Positions 29,468 through 38,224 of a stretch of DNA of 64,000 bases are shown piece by piece (the stretch's first letter is position 1; each line of letters starts with the position of its first letter). The stretch is from Sulfurimonas sp. (lineage in GTDB: Bacteria; Campylobacterota; Campylobacteria; Campylobacterales; Sulfurimonadaceae): contig NZ_JABIOQ010000072.1 in assembly GCF_018698455.1 (NCBI RefSeq), positions 62,001 through 126,000 on the forward strand, given 5' to 3'. The position numbers and the translations under genes were made by a program. The notes below the pieces were generated by a model. It saw only the letters and a list, made by a program, of their open reading frames with translations. It did not search any database and was not told the origin of the DNA.

Positions 29468-30859
29468 ATGGGTATCAGTTCTCTAGGTGTTGGCTCAAGT
29501 ATACTAACACAAGATGTATTAGATCAGTTAAGAGAGGCTGATGAGGCTGGACAGATAGAGCCAATTACATTGGATATTGCAAATGAGAATGACAAAAAAG
29601 ATGCGATGGATGTTATAGATGCATCTATGACAAATTTTATTGATATCATCAATGATGTTAAAAGTCAGTCACTTTATGATGAGCGTGTGACAGAAGTGAG
29701 TGGTACAGCGGCTGAAGTAATAGCCGCCGCAAATACGGATATTCAGGATTTTACTTTAAGTGTTAATGTTTTAGCAACTAAGCAAATAGAAGAGTCGGGT
29801 GCATTTGCTTCTGAAGACATATTGGTCGCAACTGCTGCGGGTACAATGGAGTTGAATGTTGATGGTGAAGCATTCAGTATAGCTTATGACACAACCACTA
29901 CTCTAAAAGACTTGAAAGCATTAATTAACGAAGAAGCAGGTGATAAGGTAGATGCAACTATAGTTCAGATAAATAGTGGAGAGTTTCGTCTTTTTATCAG
30001 TTCTGTAGATACGGGTACAAACCAAGATATAACTCTTGCTGATACAAGTGGATTCTTATCAGATGATGGTGGGACAACTGCAGGTGGAGTAAATCTAACT
30101 ACCGCTATGACAGCCATACAGTCTGGAGTAGATGCTGAATTTACATTTAATGGTCAAGCTATTTCAAGAAGTAGTAACAGAGTAGAGGACTTAATTTCTG
30201 GTCTAGACATTACACTCAAAGAGACCGGGACATCAGTTGTTAGTGTATCCCAAAACCGTGATAATATTATGACGAAACTAGACTCTTTTGTTGAGAAGTA
30301 CAACTCATCTATTGCTGAACTAGATAGGATGACCAAACCGAGTGCTGATTCGGACAAAGGAATTTTCTCATCAGAGAGCACTATAAAGAACATGAAAAGA
30401 GCTATTGAAAGTATGTTTGGTAGTGTTGGAGGGGGTGTTGGGAGAATGGCTGATTTTGGATTTGATGTAGATAGAGATGGAAGAATGACCCTCGATAAAG
30501 ATGTTCTCAATAGTACTATGGATGATAATTCTAAAAATATAGAAGCATTTTTCTCAGGTGGAACATTTACAAATAGTGATGCAAGTACTACGGAAGTGGA
30601 TGGGGTGTTCACAGAAATGTCGGCAATTGTAGAGGGATACACAGAGTACAATGCTACTCTTAATCAATTTAGTACTTCAATAGTGGATCGTATCTCAGAT
30701 TTAGAAGATAGAAAAATAACAGCTACTGAGCGCTTAGATGCAAGATATGAAATACTTAAAAAACAATTTGCTGCATATGACCTAATGATAAATAAATATA
30801 ATTCTGCATCATCAATGTTCTCTGAGATAGTAGCAGCGGATAATAATAATAATAATTAG
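29468..30859 (+). CDS. fliD: Flagellar filament cap protein FliD
   Basis: FliD (HAP2) caps the filament and aids flagellin folding outside the cell. The 463 residues show an N-terminal FliD_N block (GISSLGVGSSILTQDVLDQLREAD) and a central Ser/Thr/Gly-rich exposed part. A C-terminal helical FliD_C region holds DRISDLEDRKITATERLDARYEILKKQFAAYDLMINKYNSASSMF (shown here only as the FliD_C signature region). It ends in a poly-Asn tail encoded by an AAT repeat at 30840-30858. It has its own FliA promoter and is followed by fliS. Confidence 0.95.
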   Translation: MGISSLGVGSSILTQDVLDQLREADEAGQIEPITLDIANENDKKDAMDVIDASMTNFIDIINDVKSQSLYDERVTEVSGTAAEVIAAANTDIQDFTLSVNVLATKQIEESGAFASEDILVATAAGTMELNVDGEAFSIAYDTTTTLKDLKALINEEAGDKVDATIVQINSGEFRLFISSVDTGTNQDITLADTSGFLSDDGGTTAGGVNLTTAMTAIQSGVDAEFTFNGQAISRSSNRVEDLISGLDITLKETGTSVVSVSQNRDNIMTKLDSFVEKYNSSIAELDRMTKPSADSDKGIFSSESTIKNMKRAIESMFGSVGGGVGRMADFGFDVDRDGRMTLDKDVLNSTMDDNSKNIEAFFSGGTFTNSDASTTEVDGVFTEMSAIVEGYTEYNATLNQFSTSIVDRISDLEDRKITATERLDARYEILKKQFAAYDLMINKYNSASSMFSEIVAADNNNNN

Positions 30860-30898
30860 TAAAGTTGTAAATTTTGACTTGATTTTAGAGTAAATGGC

Positions 30899-30925
30899 TA
30901 AACAATATATTGAAGATGCCGATGT
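30899..30925 (+). promoter_or_regulatory. FliA (sigma-28) promoter of fliS
   Basis: TAAA (30899-30902), 15 bases, then GCCGATGT (30918-30925). This is a third match with the same spacing. It is 47 bases before the fliS ATG and lies in the fliD-fliS gap, so fliS can be expressed separately from fliD. Confidence 0.85.
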
Positions 30926-30971
30926 AATTAGTAAATAAAATTATAATTAAGAGACATGAAAAGGATTTCAA

Positions 30972-31343
30972 ATGTATGGTAATAATGCACATAGTATTTA
31001 TACTCAAAACGATGCTGGTGTGGAATCACCCACTAAGCTTATAGAGATGTTATATGAGGGGGTACTTCGTTTTAATGCTCAGGCAAAAAAAGCTGTCAAA
31101 GATAGCGATGTTGAGAAAAGAGTTTATTGGCTCAACCGTTCTGTTGCAGTCATTACTGAATTAATATCTACTCTTGATATGAAAGAAGGCAATATTTCTG
31201 AGTACCTTGAGGGTCTATATAACTACGAAATACACCTTTTAGCAGAAGCAGGAAATAAAAATAGTTTTGCAGAGATTGATGAATGTAGCAATGTTTTCAA
31301 AACTCTTTTGGAGGCATGGAGAGAAAGTACGGATGTGGCTTAA
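30972..31343 (+). CDS. fliS: Flagellin export chaperone FliS
   Basis: FliS binds the C-terminal helix of flagellin in the cytoplasm and prevents early polymerisation. The 123 residues are a normal full-length FliS: the N-terminal SPTKLIEMLYEGVLRFNAQAKKA block, the middle helix with AVITELISTLDMKEGNISEYLEGLYNY, and the closing VFKTLLEAWRE. AAAAGGA is eight bases before the ATG. The following gene overlaps its end by 11 bases. Confidence 0.95.
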   Translation: MYGNNAHSIYTQNDAGVESPTKLIEMLYEGVLRFNAQAKKAVKDSDVEKRVYWLNRSVAVITELISTLDMKEGNISEYLEGLYNYEIHLLAEAGNKNSFAEIDECSNVFKTLLEAWRESTDVA

Positions 31344-31587
31344 GCAGCTTACTATAGCCATAGTTGAGAGAAACATTGATAAAGTAAATGAGTTGATGGA
31401 TAATCTTCCTCAACTTGAAAAAAAAGAAGACTTAGATCAGGCAGTGTGTCTTTTAAAAGAAGCAACTACTTTAGTTCAAGGCTTTAAAGATGATACCCAA
31501 GTATCGATGATACAAATGAAAAAAAATATCAAATTTTTAGAAGCTACTCAACTGAAAGCACCACGGCGTTTAGATATAAAACTATAA
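31333..31587 (+). CDS. Small helical protein in the FliT position
   Basis: An 84-residue, entirely helical and charged protein starts MWLKQLTIAIVERNIDK and ends in a basic tail (KAPRRLDIKL). The ATG at 31333 overlaps the fliS stop in another frame, so translation is probably coupled; a longer in-frame start at 31267 would lie deep inside fliS and is less likely. In many bacteria fliD-fliS is followed by FliT, a small helical export chaperone for FliD. Position and size fit that role, but no FliT signature could be confirmed. Confidence 0.6.
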   Translation: MWLKQLTIAIVERNIDKVNELMDNLPQLEKKEDLDQAVCLLKEATTLVQGFKDDTQVSMIQMKKNIKFLEATQLKAPRRLDIKL

Positions 31588-31588
31588 A

Positions 31589-32287
31589 CTACTTTTTCTT
31601 TATGCCAAACTTCAAACTTCTTATAGTGTAGTCAGTTACAACGGCACCTTTTCTCATGGTTAGTATATGCTCAACTGCATCTGCAATGTCTGAACATAAA
31701 AGTTTTTCATCTTCTCTCTCACTTGTGGCAAAACGCAACTCATCGTAAAAGTTTGACTCAGTCATGTCAGGGTTTATGTTTGTGACAGAGAGTCCACTTT
31801 TTCTAGTCTCTTCAAAGAGTGAACTAGAGAATGACTTCAGACCAGCTTTTGTAGCACTATAAACACCGGCAAATTTACTAGCACGAAGTGCTTCAATGGA
31901 GTTGATATTAATGAGATAACCATCATTGTTTTTCATATCTCGAAGAAGAGCATTTGTGAGAAGCATAGGTGCCGTAAGGTTTAAGAATGTCATAGTTGTT
32001 ATTGTCTGAGCACTTAGTTCTTCGTGCGGCTCAAAACGACCAAAACCAGCTGCATTTATAAGGATGGAGATATTTTCTTGCCCCAGTTTTTTACACAGTA
32101 CTAAGGTCTCTTTCTCATCTGATAAATCAGCTTGAATAGCTTGAAAATTACCATTATCAAAAAAGTCTATGTTTATGGACCTACTTACACCTATGACACT
32201 GTATCCGAGACTTAGTAGTCTATGGCTTATTTCTTTACCTATTCCACTACTTGCACCGGTAATGACTACATTTTTATGACTATGCAT
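31589..32287 (-). CDS. Short-chain dehydrogenase/reductase
   Basis: The 232-residue protein has the SDR cofactor motif TGASSGIGKE (residues 10-19), the NAAGFGRF strand-end motif, the catalytic Ser in NINSIEA and the YSATKAG catalytic Tyr-Lys pair. It should reduce or oxidise a small carbonyl or alcohol with NAD(P). The substrate is unknown. It converges on the FliT-position gene with one base between them, and is divergent from the HAD phosphatase. Confidence 0.9.
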   Translation of the reverse strand: MHSHKNVVITGASSGIGKEISHRLLSLGYSVIGVSRSINIDFFDNGNFQAIQADLSDEKETLVLCKKLGQENISILINAAGFGRFEPHEELSAQTITTMTFLNLTAPMLLTNALLRDMKNNDGYLININSIEALRASKFAGVYSATKAGLKSFSSSLFEETRKSGLSVTNINPDMTESNFYDELRFATSEREDEKLLCSDIADAVEHILTMRKGAVVTDYTIRSLKFGIKKK

Positions 32288-32326
32288 TTCGTACTCCTAG
32301 TATTAAATTTTAGCTATACTACTTTT

Positions 32327-33151
32327 ATGAAAAATATTTATATAACTGATTTAGACCATACACTACTGTATGATGATTTATCCATAAGTGATTATACTAA
32401 AAATATATGGAACTCTTATGAAAATGAAGCGATTTTGAGTGTTGCTACTGCGAGAACCTACAAAAAAACAATGCAGTTTTTAAATGGTTTTAGCGTAAAC
32501 GCACCGATGATACTTTTAGATGGGGCACTCGTTGTAACACAAGATAAAAAGATAATCGATACAAAGTTTATGAGTAAAGAGGTTTCGGATGAAATCATCT
32601 TTTTAGGAGCTAAACTTTGTATTTACCCTTTTATAATAGCGCTTGATGATGGAGGTTTTAACGAGCTGTTTCTTCACTCAGACATTTTAAACAAAGACCA
32701 AGTAGAAGTGCTTACCCGTTATACAAAAGATGACAACTTGATAGAAAAAAAGAACATTCAAGCAATGGAGAAAAACTTTAAACTTGTCTATATGGGTGAA
32801 GAGCAAAAACTCAGAGAATTAGCAAAAAATTTAGAATCTACCTTTAGCGATACTCTCAAATACATTCTTGCTCCAGAAGCTTATACTGGATGCTATTTTT
32901 TAACCATCTTACATAAAAACGCAGACAAAGCTCATGGCATAACAACCATAAGTGAGTATATGGGCTTTGACTTACAAAAGCTTACAGTCTTTGGAGATAA
33001 CTTTAATGATGTAGGAATGTTTGATTTAGCTGGAATCTCTGTCGCTGTAGCAAATGCACAAGTTGGTGTGAAAGAACTAGCTGACATCGTACTTCCTCAT
33101 ACAAATCACGAAGATGCGGTAGCAAAGTATTTAGAAGGATTAAGAAAATGA
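32327..33151 (+). CDS. HAD-family (Cof-type) phosphatase
   Basis: Starting at the ATG that puts the nucleophile motif at the N-terminus (MKNIYITDLDHTLLYDD), the 274 residues show the HAD motifs in order: DxDxT (TDLDHT), Thr in a later ATARTYK turn, and the FGDNFNDVGMF motif IV near the end. The Cof-type cap lies between. These enzymes remove phosphate from sugar phosphates. It is followed by a sugar transporter (4-base overlap) and a hexose-6-phosphate mutarotase, so the substrate may be a hexose phosphate. It could be examined as a candidate for the missing MurNAc-6-phosphate phosphatase, but nothing in the sequence points to that. Confidence 0.82.
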   Translation: MKNIYITDLDHTLLYDDLSISDYTKNIWNSYENEAILSVATARTYKKTMQFLNGFSVNAPMILLDGALVVTQDKKIIDTKFMSKEVSDEIIFLGAKLCIYPFIIALDDGGFNELFLHSDILNKDQVEVLTRYTKDDNLIEKKNIQAMEKNFKLVYMGEEQKLRELAKNLESTFSDTLKYILAPEAYTGCYFLTILHKNADKAHGITTISEYMGFDLQKLTVFGDNFNDVGMFDLAGISVAVANAQVGVKELADIVLPHTNHEDAVAKYLEGLRK

Positions 33152-34380
33152 TAATTATTGGAATAATGTTTTTTATATTTGGTTTTGTGACTTGGCTTAA
33201 CGGTTCTTTGATTCCGTTTTTAAAAGTTATCTGTGACTTGAGTGACTTTCAGGCACTGTTTGTAACCTTCGCGTTTTATATAGCTTATACGGTTATGGCA
33301 TTTCCAATGGCGGCACTGTTAGAGAAAACTGGGTATAAAAAAGGGATGAGTATCGGGCTTTTAGTGATGGCTATTGGGAGTCTATTGTTTATTCCTGCGG
33401 CATTAAACGCGGAGTACATACTTTTTTTAGTCGCACTGTTTACATTAGGAACAGGACTTACTATTTTACAAACTGCTTCAAATCCTTACATCGTACTCAT
33501 TGGTCCACAAGAGAGTGCTGCAATGCGAATAAGTATCATGGGACTTATAAACAAAAGTGCAGGGGTATTAGCTCCTCTTGTTTTTACTGCATATATCTTT
33601 TCAGGAATCGGTAGCATAGAAACTCTCGATGCTTTACAAATAGAAACTCTTGGAGAAAAACTTATACAGCCTTATATGTATATGGCTATTGCTTTAGTTT
33701 TTTTAGCTGTTTTTGTAAAGTTCTCGACTTTAAAAGAGATAGAGTATGAAGATGACGATGATTTTGATAATGGAACAGTTTTTGCCTTTCCTCGTGTCGT
33801 GTTAGGTGCTGTAGCACTCTTTTTCTATGTAGGTATAGAAGTTATAGCAGGAGATACTATTGGGCTATATGCACAAGGTTTAGGAGTTGTAAACGCGACG
33901 ACTCTTACATCGTACACTATGGTCTTTATGGTTTTTGGTTATATCGTAGGAGTGACTTGCATACCAAAGTTTCTTTCTCAAGAAAAGGCACTTGTATTTT
34001 CCGCAGTAAGTGGGATCTTACTACTTTTAGGAGTCGCGTTTAGCTCAACAACATCTTCAGTTATAGCGGAGACTTTATGGGGATGGAGTGGGATTATGAC
34101 ACTGCCAGACAGTGTTACATTTGTAGCGCTACTAGGATTTGCAAATGCTCTTGTTTGGCCTACTATTTGGCCGCTTGCTCTTGAAGACTTAGGGAGACAT
34201 ACGGCTAAGGGAAGTGCCTTACTCATTATGGCAATTGCCGGTGGAGCATTGCTTCCTATCGCGTTTGGTAAGATTGCAGAGGTGAGCGGCAGCATGCAAG
34301 AAGCTTATCTTTATGGGATTGTTTGTTATCTGTTTATATTGGTTTATGCTCTTAAATGGCATAAAATGAAGACTTGGTAG
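33148..34380 (+). CDS. FHS-family sugar transporter (MFS)
   Basis: The 410-residue protein has 12 membrane helices and resembles the fucose/glucose/galactose:H+ symporter group: FFIFGFVTWLNGSLIPFLKVICDL at the start, ALLEKTGYKKGM between helices 2 and 3, and QTASNPYIVLIGPQESAAMRIS later, which is typical of FucP/GluP-type proteins. It probably imports a hexose. Its ATG overlaps the stop codon of the HAD phosphatase gene. Confidence 0.87.
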   Translation: MIIIGIMFFIFGFVTWLNGSLIPFLKVICDLSDFQALFVTFAFYIAYTVMAFPMAALLEKTGYKKGMSIGLLVMAIGSLLFIPAALNAEYILFLVALFTLGTGLTILQTASNPYIVLIGPQESAAMRISIMGLINKSAGVLAPLVFTAYIFSGIGSIETLDALQIETLGEKLIQPYMYMAIALVFLAVFVKFSTLKEIEYEDDDDFDNGTVFAFPRVVLGAVALFFYVGIEVIAGDTIGLYAQGLGVVNATTLTSYTMVFMVFGYIVGVTCIPKFLSQEKALVFSAVSGILLLLGVAFSSTTSSVIAETLWGWSGIMTLPDSVTFVALLGFANALVWPTIWPLALEDLGRHTAKGSALLIMAIAGGALLPIAFGKIAEVSGSMQEAYLYGIVCYLFILVYALKWHKMKTW

Positions 34381-34387
34381 ATTTTAA

Positions 34388-35242
34388 GTGTACACTTTAA
34401 AAAAAAGAGAAAATGGATTTGAATACTTAGAACTTCAAAACAGTGTCGCACATGCAAAAATAGCACTACAAGGTGCGCATATATTTGAGTATAAACGAGA
34501 GAAAGAAGAAGATCTTTTATGGTTAAGTACTGAGAGTTTTTTTGAGAAAGGAAAAGCTATAAGAGGGGGAGTTCCCATCTGTTGGCCGCGTTTTGGAACA
34601 CTTGATGAGAGTATGCCGGCACATGGATTTTCAAGAACTGCAATGTTTACTCTAGTTGAGGTTCTTGAGACTAAAGTAGATTTGACAGAAGTGAGATTTT
34701 TACTCACAGGTGATGAGCAAAGCCGTAAAATATGGAACCATAAGTTTGAACTTGAAGTGATTTTTAGTATTGGCGAGTCTTTAGAAATTGAGCTTAAAAC
34801 AAAAAACTGTGAGAGTGAAGAGTTTATGATAACACAAGCACTCCATTCTTACTTTTGCGTTTCAGATATCAGTCATGTAAAAATCAAGAACCTAGATAAA
34901 AAACCTTATTTTGATGCTCTTTTAGGAAAAACTTTCTTTCAAAAAGGTGATGTAACATTTGAAAAAGAAGTTGATAGAGTCTACCAAGAAGTAGATACTA
35001 TAGTAGTTTTAGAAGATAAGAAAAGAGTAGTGCATGTACAAAACAGTGGTTCATCTTCTGTGGTTGTTTGGAATCCATGGTGCGAGAAAGCTACAAGACT
35101 CGCTGGAATGCGAGATGTAGATTATAAAGAGTTTGTGTGCATTGAGTCTGCAAATGCTTTTGATGACTTTAGAGTCATAAAAGCAGGGGAGACTCATTCT
35201 CTTAAAGTAAGTCTAAGTACATCGTCTAAAACTGTGTTATAG
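34388..35242 (+). CDS. D-hexose-6-phosphate mutarotase
   Basis: The 284-residue galactose-mutarotase-fold protein has KAIRGGVPICWPRFG (residues about 57-71, with Arg58), AHGFSRTAMF with the catalytic-type His, LHSYFCVSD, and VVWNPWCEKATR. These match the YeaD group, which equilibrates anomers of hexose 6-phosphates. The start is a GTG at 34388, seven bases after the transporter stop. Together with the HAD phosphatase and the transporter it makes a compact sugar uptake and handling module. Confidence 0.88.
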   Translation: MYTLKKRENGFEYLELQNSVAHAKIALQGAHIFEYKREKEEDLLWLSTESFFEKGKAIRGGVPICWPRFGTLDESMPAHGFSRTAMFTLVEVLETKVDLTEVRFLLTGDEQSRKIWNHKFELEVIFSIGESLEIELKTKNCESEEFMITQALHSYFCVSDISHVKIKNLDKKPYFDALLGKTFFQKGDVTFEKEVDRVYQEVDTIVVLEDKKRVVHVQNSGSSSVVVWNPWCEKATRLAGMRDVDYKEFVCIESANAFDDFRVIKAGETHSLKVSLSTSSKTVL

Positions 35243-35247
35243 TTTTA
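35227..35247 (+). terminator. Terminator of the sugar module
   Basis: TAAAACT and AGTTTTA form a 7-bp stem with a seven-base loop. It overlaps the end of the mutarotase gene and is followed by an AT-rich stretch. Confidence 0.55.
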
Positions 35248-35274
35248 TAAATAATTTTAATTCAGGAAAAATAA

Positions 35275-36537
35275 ATGATAATAGCATTTAGTATATTTTT
35301 AATAACTTTAGTATTTATAATTTGGCAACCTCGTGGTTTACAAATAGGAACTTCGGCAGTTATTGGAGCTATTGTGGCTTTGGTTATAGGTGTTGTTAGT
35401 TATGCAGACGTTATAACAGTAACTTCAATTGTTTGGGACGCGACTCTTGCGTTTATAGGTATTATCATTCTTTCAATGGTTTTAGATGAGATAGGTTTCT
35501 TTGAATATGCTGCTATTAAAATGGCAAAATTTAGTGGTGGTAGTGGAAATAAAATGTTTGTGTACATACTACTTCTAGGCGCCTTAGTAGCCGCTTTTTT
35601 TGCAAATGATGGGGCTGCACTTATACTCACTCCAATTTTACTCGCAAAGATGAAATACTTAAAAATGAAACCACTAGCAATTTTCGCCTTTTTAATGGCT
35701 GGAGGATTTATTGGGGATAGTGCTTCAAATCCATTAGTTATCTCAAATCTTACTAACATAGTAACTGTTGGTTATTTTGACATAGGCTTTACAGAGTATG
35801 CAAAAAATATGTTTTTACCAAACTTACTTAGTATAGCGGCTTCCATAGTTGTCTTGTGGCTTTACTTCAGGAAAGACATTCCACTTGTTGTAAATGTAGA
35901 TGATTTACCGGAGGCTTCATCGGTTATAAAGAACAAGATGATGTTTAAGTTTTCATGGGTATTTCTAGCCATATTAATGCTTGGGTATTTCATCGGTGAT
36001 AAATATAATCTTCCAGTATCTCTTTTTGCTCTTGGCGGGGCTTTAGTGTTTTTAGCAATTGCTACACTACAAAAAGCAGTAAAACCTGTGAGTATTATCA
36101 AGGGAGCTCCTTGGCAGGTTGTTTGGTTTAGTATAGGTCTCTATGTTGTTGTTTATGGTCTTAAAAATGCAGGATTAACCGATGTTATAGCATCTCTGAT
36201 TGTAGAGCTTAGCCAGCATGGAAAAACTGTAGCTATCATTGGGACAGGATTTTTATCTGCGTTTGTTAGTTCTGTTATGAACAATATGCCAACGATTATG
36301 ATTATGGATATAGCCATTGATAAAGTAGGCTACATTGGAAATGAATCACTTGTGTATGCAAACATCTTAGGTTCAAACCTTGGTCCAAAAATGACACCAA
36401 TCGGGTCACTTGCAACACTTCTGTGGCTTCATGTTTTAGCACAGAAAGGTGTAAAAATAACATGGACTGAGTATATGAAAGTAGGTCTTGTAATTACTCC
36501 ACCTGTGCTATTTGTGGCTCTCTTAGGGCTATTATAG
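35275..36537 (+). CDS. arsB: ArsB-type arsenite efflux transporter
   Basis: The 420-residue protein has about 11-12 membrane helices and the ArsB pattern: QPRGLQIGTSAVIGA near the start, FFANDGAALILTPILLAKM (about residues 115-133), GGFIGDSASNPLVISNLTN and FVSSVMNNMPTIMIMDIAI in the second half, and LGSNLGPKMTPIGSLATLLW. It exports arsenite or antimonite. No arsR or arsC is adjacent, so the gene is isolated, with its own AGGAAAA ribosome site. The related NhaD antiporters are the main alternative. Confidence 0.87.
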   Translation: MIIAFSIFLITLVFIIWQPRGLQIGTSAVIGAIVALVIGVVSYADVITVTSIVWDATLAFIGIIILSMVLDEIGFFEYAAIKMAKFSGGSGNKMFVYILLLGALVAAFFANDGAALILTPILLAKMKYLKMKPLAIFAFLMAGGFIGDSASNPLVISNLTNIVTVGYFDIGFTEYAKNMFLPNLLSIAASIVVLWLYFRKDIPLVVNVDDLPEASSVIKNKMMFKFSWVFLAILMLGYFIGDKYNLPVSLFALGGALVFLAIATLQKAVKPVSIIKGAPWQVVWFSIGLYVVVYGLKNAGLTDVIASLIVELSQHGKTVAIIGTGFLSAFVSSVMNNMPTIMIMDIAIDKVGYIGNESLVYANILGSNLGPKMTPIGSLATLLWLHVLAQKGVKITWTEYMKVGLVITPPVLFVALLGLL

Positions 36538-36554
36538 TTTTTAAAATAAAAACT
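36536..36554. terminator. Bidirectional terminator between arsB and the GGDEF/EAL gene
   Basis: AGTTTTTA and TAAAAACT form a perfect 8-bp stem with a three-base loop. It overlaps the last bases of both convergent genes' stop codons, and supplies a T-run in either direction. Confidence 0.75.
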
Positions 36555-38218
36555 TACTCTGAGCCTACTATAATCTCAATAGGAAGAGGTTTAGAGTAGT
36601 AGTTACCCTGTGCATAATCCACTTTCATATCTCTTAAAATTTCCTCTACAGCTTCATTCTCGACATATTCACATATGGTTTTTAGTCCCATAATATGCCC
36701 AATCTCATTTATAGACTTTACCATGGCTCTATTTATTTCATTTGTATCTATATCTGCTACAAAGGCACCGTCAATTTTTAGGTAATCAACTGGTATGTCA
36801 TGTAAGTATGCAAAAGAAGAGTGACCAGAGCCAAAGTCATCAAGAGAAGCTTTAGCACCTAAGAGTTTCATTTTATTTATAAACTCTATCGCGGTGTCAA
36901 TATTTGCGATTGCAGCACTTTCAGTCACTTCAAAACATATATCTTCATAGGGTATTTTATACTTTTTAAAGAGATCCTCAATGGTAGCAGCAAGTTTTTT
37001 ATCACTAAATGAATTTCCAGAAAGGTTAATACTAAAAGAGTAGGAAATTCCTGTTTGTTTTAGTATCTTTGCATACTGGATAAATAGATTTTCTACAACC
37101 CATCTATCAATTTCTTGCATAAGTCCAAAGCGCTCAGCTGCTGGTATAAATGCCATTGGTGGGATTATTTTATTTTCATTCTGTAAACGAATTAGAACTT
37201 CATAGTGTTTTTTAGTTTCTCTATAGTCTAGAGGTACGATTGGCTGTATAAAGAGTCTAAACTCATCATATTCAAGTGCACGTGTTAGTTTTTCAACCCA
37301 CTGCAGTTGCCCACGTTTTTCTAACATTTTTACATCATCTTGTGTTGCAACATGAATACAGTTCCTGCCCTGTTCTTTAGCTGCATAACAAGCAGCATCT
37401 GCAGAAGCTACCACTTCTAGGAGAGAAGAACTGTCCCGTGTTATTTCAACAAGCCCCATACTCGCACCGACAACAAAGATTTTATCTTCCCAGCAGAAGC
37501 GGTAACGTTTTATTGCCTTTAAAAGATTTAATGCTTTGTCATGCACCTGATTTAGAGTATTAGAAGTAAAAAGTATACCAAACTCATCTCCTCCTAAACG
37601 CGATACTAGGTCATTAGGACCGACATTTTTTTGCATAATAAATGCAATTTGTTTAAGAAGCTCATCTCCTGCGACATGGCCAGATGTGTCATTTACCACT
37701 TTAAACTGGTCTAAATCTAAGTAACATAAAATATTTTTAGAAGAAGATGTAGGTGAAAACTTTAAAAGATTAGTGAGACGTTTTTCAAATTCATATCTAT
37801 TAAAGAGTCCTGTGATTTTATCATGTGTTGCTAACTGCTGTAGTTCTTGTGTTCTCTCTTGTATCTCTTCTTCAAGTAAGTTTGAGTGCTGATTGAGTTC
37901 TTCATTAAGTTTGTTGTTTATAAAATCTGTTCTAGCTAGAGAGTCAGTATCAACAGTTATTTTGTATCCAAAGGCAAAGATAAGAGCTAGTAGAACAAAA
38001 ATATTTATACGAATGAGTAGAGGGTCATCTAAAAACATAAACAATAAGATGGAGATACCCGAAATAAGTGTGAAAATATTTAAGTGCATACCACTACATG
38101 AGTTAACATGTAACTTACAGTAGTTACAGCGTTCATAAGGTGTAAATCCATTTCTAGCAAGAGAACAATTTTTATTTACATTATGTTTTTGTTTTGTGAA
38201 AATATTGATAGCATCCAT
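36554..38218 (-). CDS. Membrane GGDEF/EAL-type cyclic di-GMP protein with a four-cysteine N-terminus
   Basis: The 554 residues contain, in order: a cytoplasmic N-terminus with Cys18, Cys31, Cys34 and Cys41 (spacing C-x12-C-x2-C-x6-C), two membrane helices (about 46-90), and a coiled coil (about 100-130). A GGDEF domain with intact RLGGDEF (209-213) follows. The last domain is of the EAL type with an EVL variant at 340-342, followed by the usual DDFGSGHSS and KIDGAFV motifs. Both synthesis and breakdown of cyclic di-GMP are possible. The cysteine cluster suggests a metal, iron-sulfur or redox sensor in front of the enzyme. Confidence 0.92.
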   Translation of the reverse strand: MDAINIFTKQKHNVNKNCSLARNGFTPYERCNYCKLHVNSCSGMHLNIFTLISGISILLFMFLDDPLLIRINIFVLLALIFAFGYKITVDTDSLARTDFINNKLNEELNQHSNLLEEEIQERTQELQQLATHDKITGLFNRYEFEKRLTNLLKFSPTSSSKNILCYLDLDQFKVVNDTSGHVAGDELLKQIAFIMQKNVGPNDLVSRLGGDEFGILFTSNTLNQVHDKALNLLKAIKRYRFCWEDKIFVVGASMGLVEITRDSSSLLEVVASADAACYAAKEQGRNCIHVATQDDVKMLEKRGQLQWVEKLTRALEYDEFRLFIQPIVPLDYRETKKHYEVLIRLQNENKIIPPMAFIPAAERFGLMQEIDRWVVENLFIQYAKILKQTGISYSFSINLSGNSFSDKKLAATIEDLFKKYKIPYEDICFEVTESAAIANIDTAIEFINKMKLLGAKASLDDFGSGHSSFAYLHDIPVDYLKIDGAFVADIDTNEINRAMVKSINEIGHIMGLKTICEYVENEAVEEILRDMKVDYAQGNYYSKPLPIEIIVGSE

Positions 38219-38224
38219 GTTGTT

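Noticed and set aside
30840-30858. AAT repeat at the end of fliD as a phase-variable switch
   Set aside because: The repeat unit is three bases, so slippage only changes the number of C-terminal Asn residues and cannot switch the gene off.
31267-31343. Possible frameshift splitting fliS into two genes
   Set aside because: The first frame already encodes a complete, normal-length FliS, and the second has its own ATG at 31333 and a distinct helical sequence. Two overlapping genes explain the data better.
36554-38218. EAL domain thought inactive because of EVL
   Set aside because: EVL in place of EAL is a common active variant, and DDFGSGHSS and KIDG are present, so inactivity cannot be claimed.
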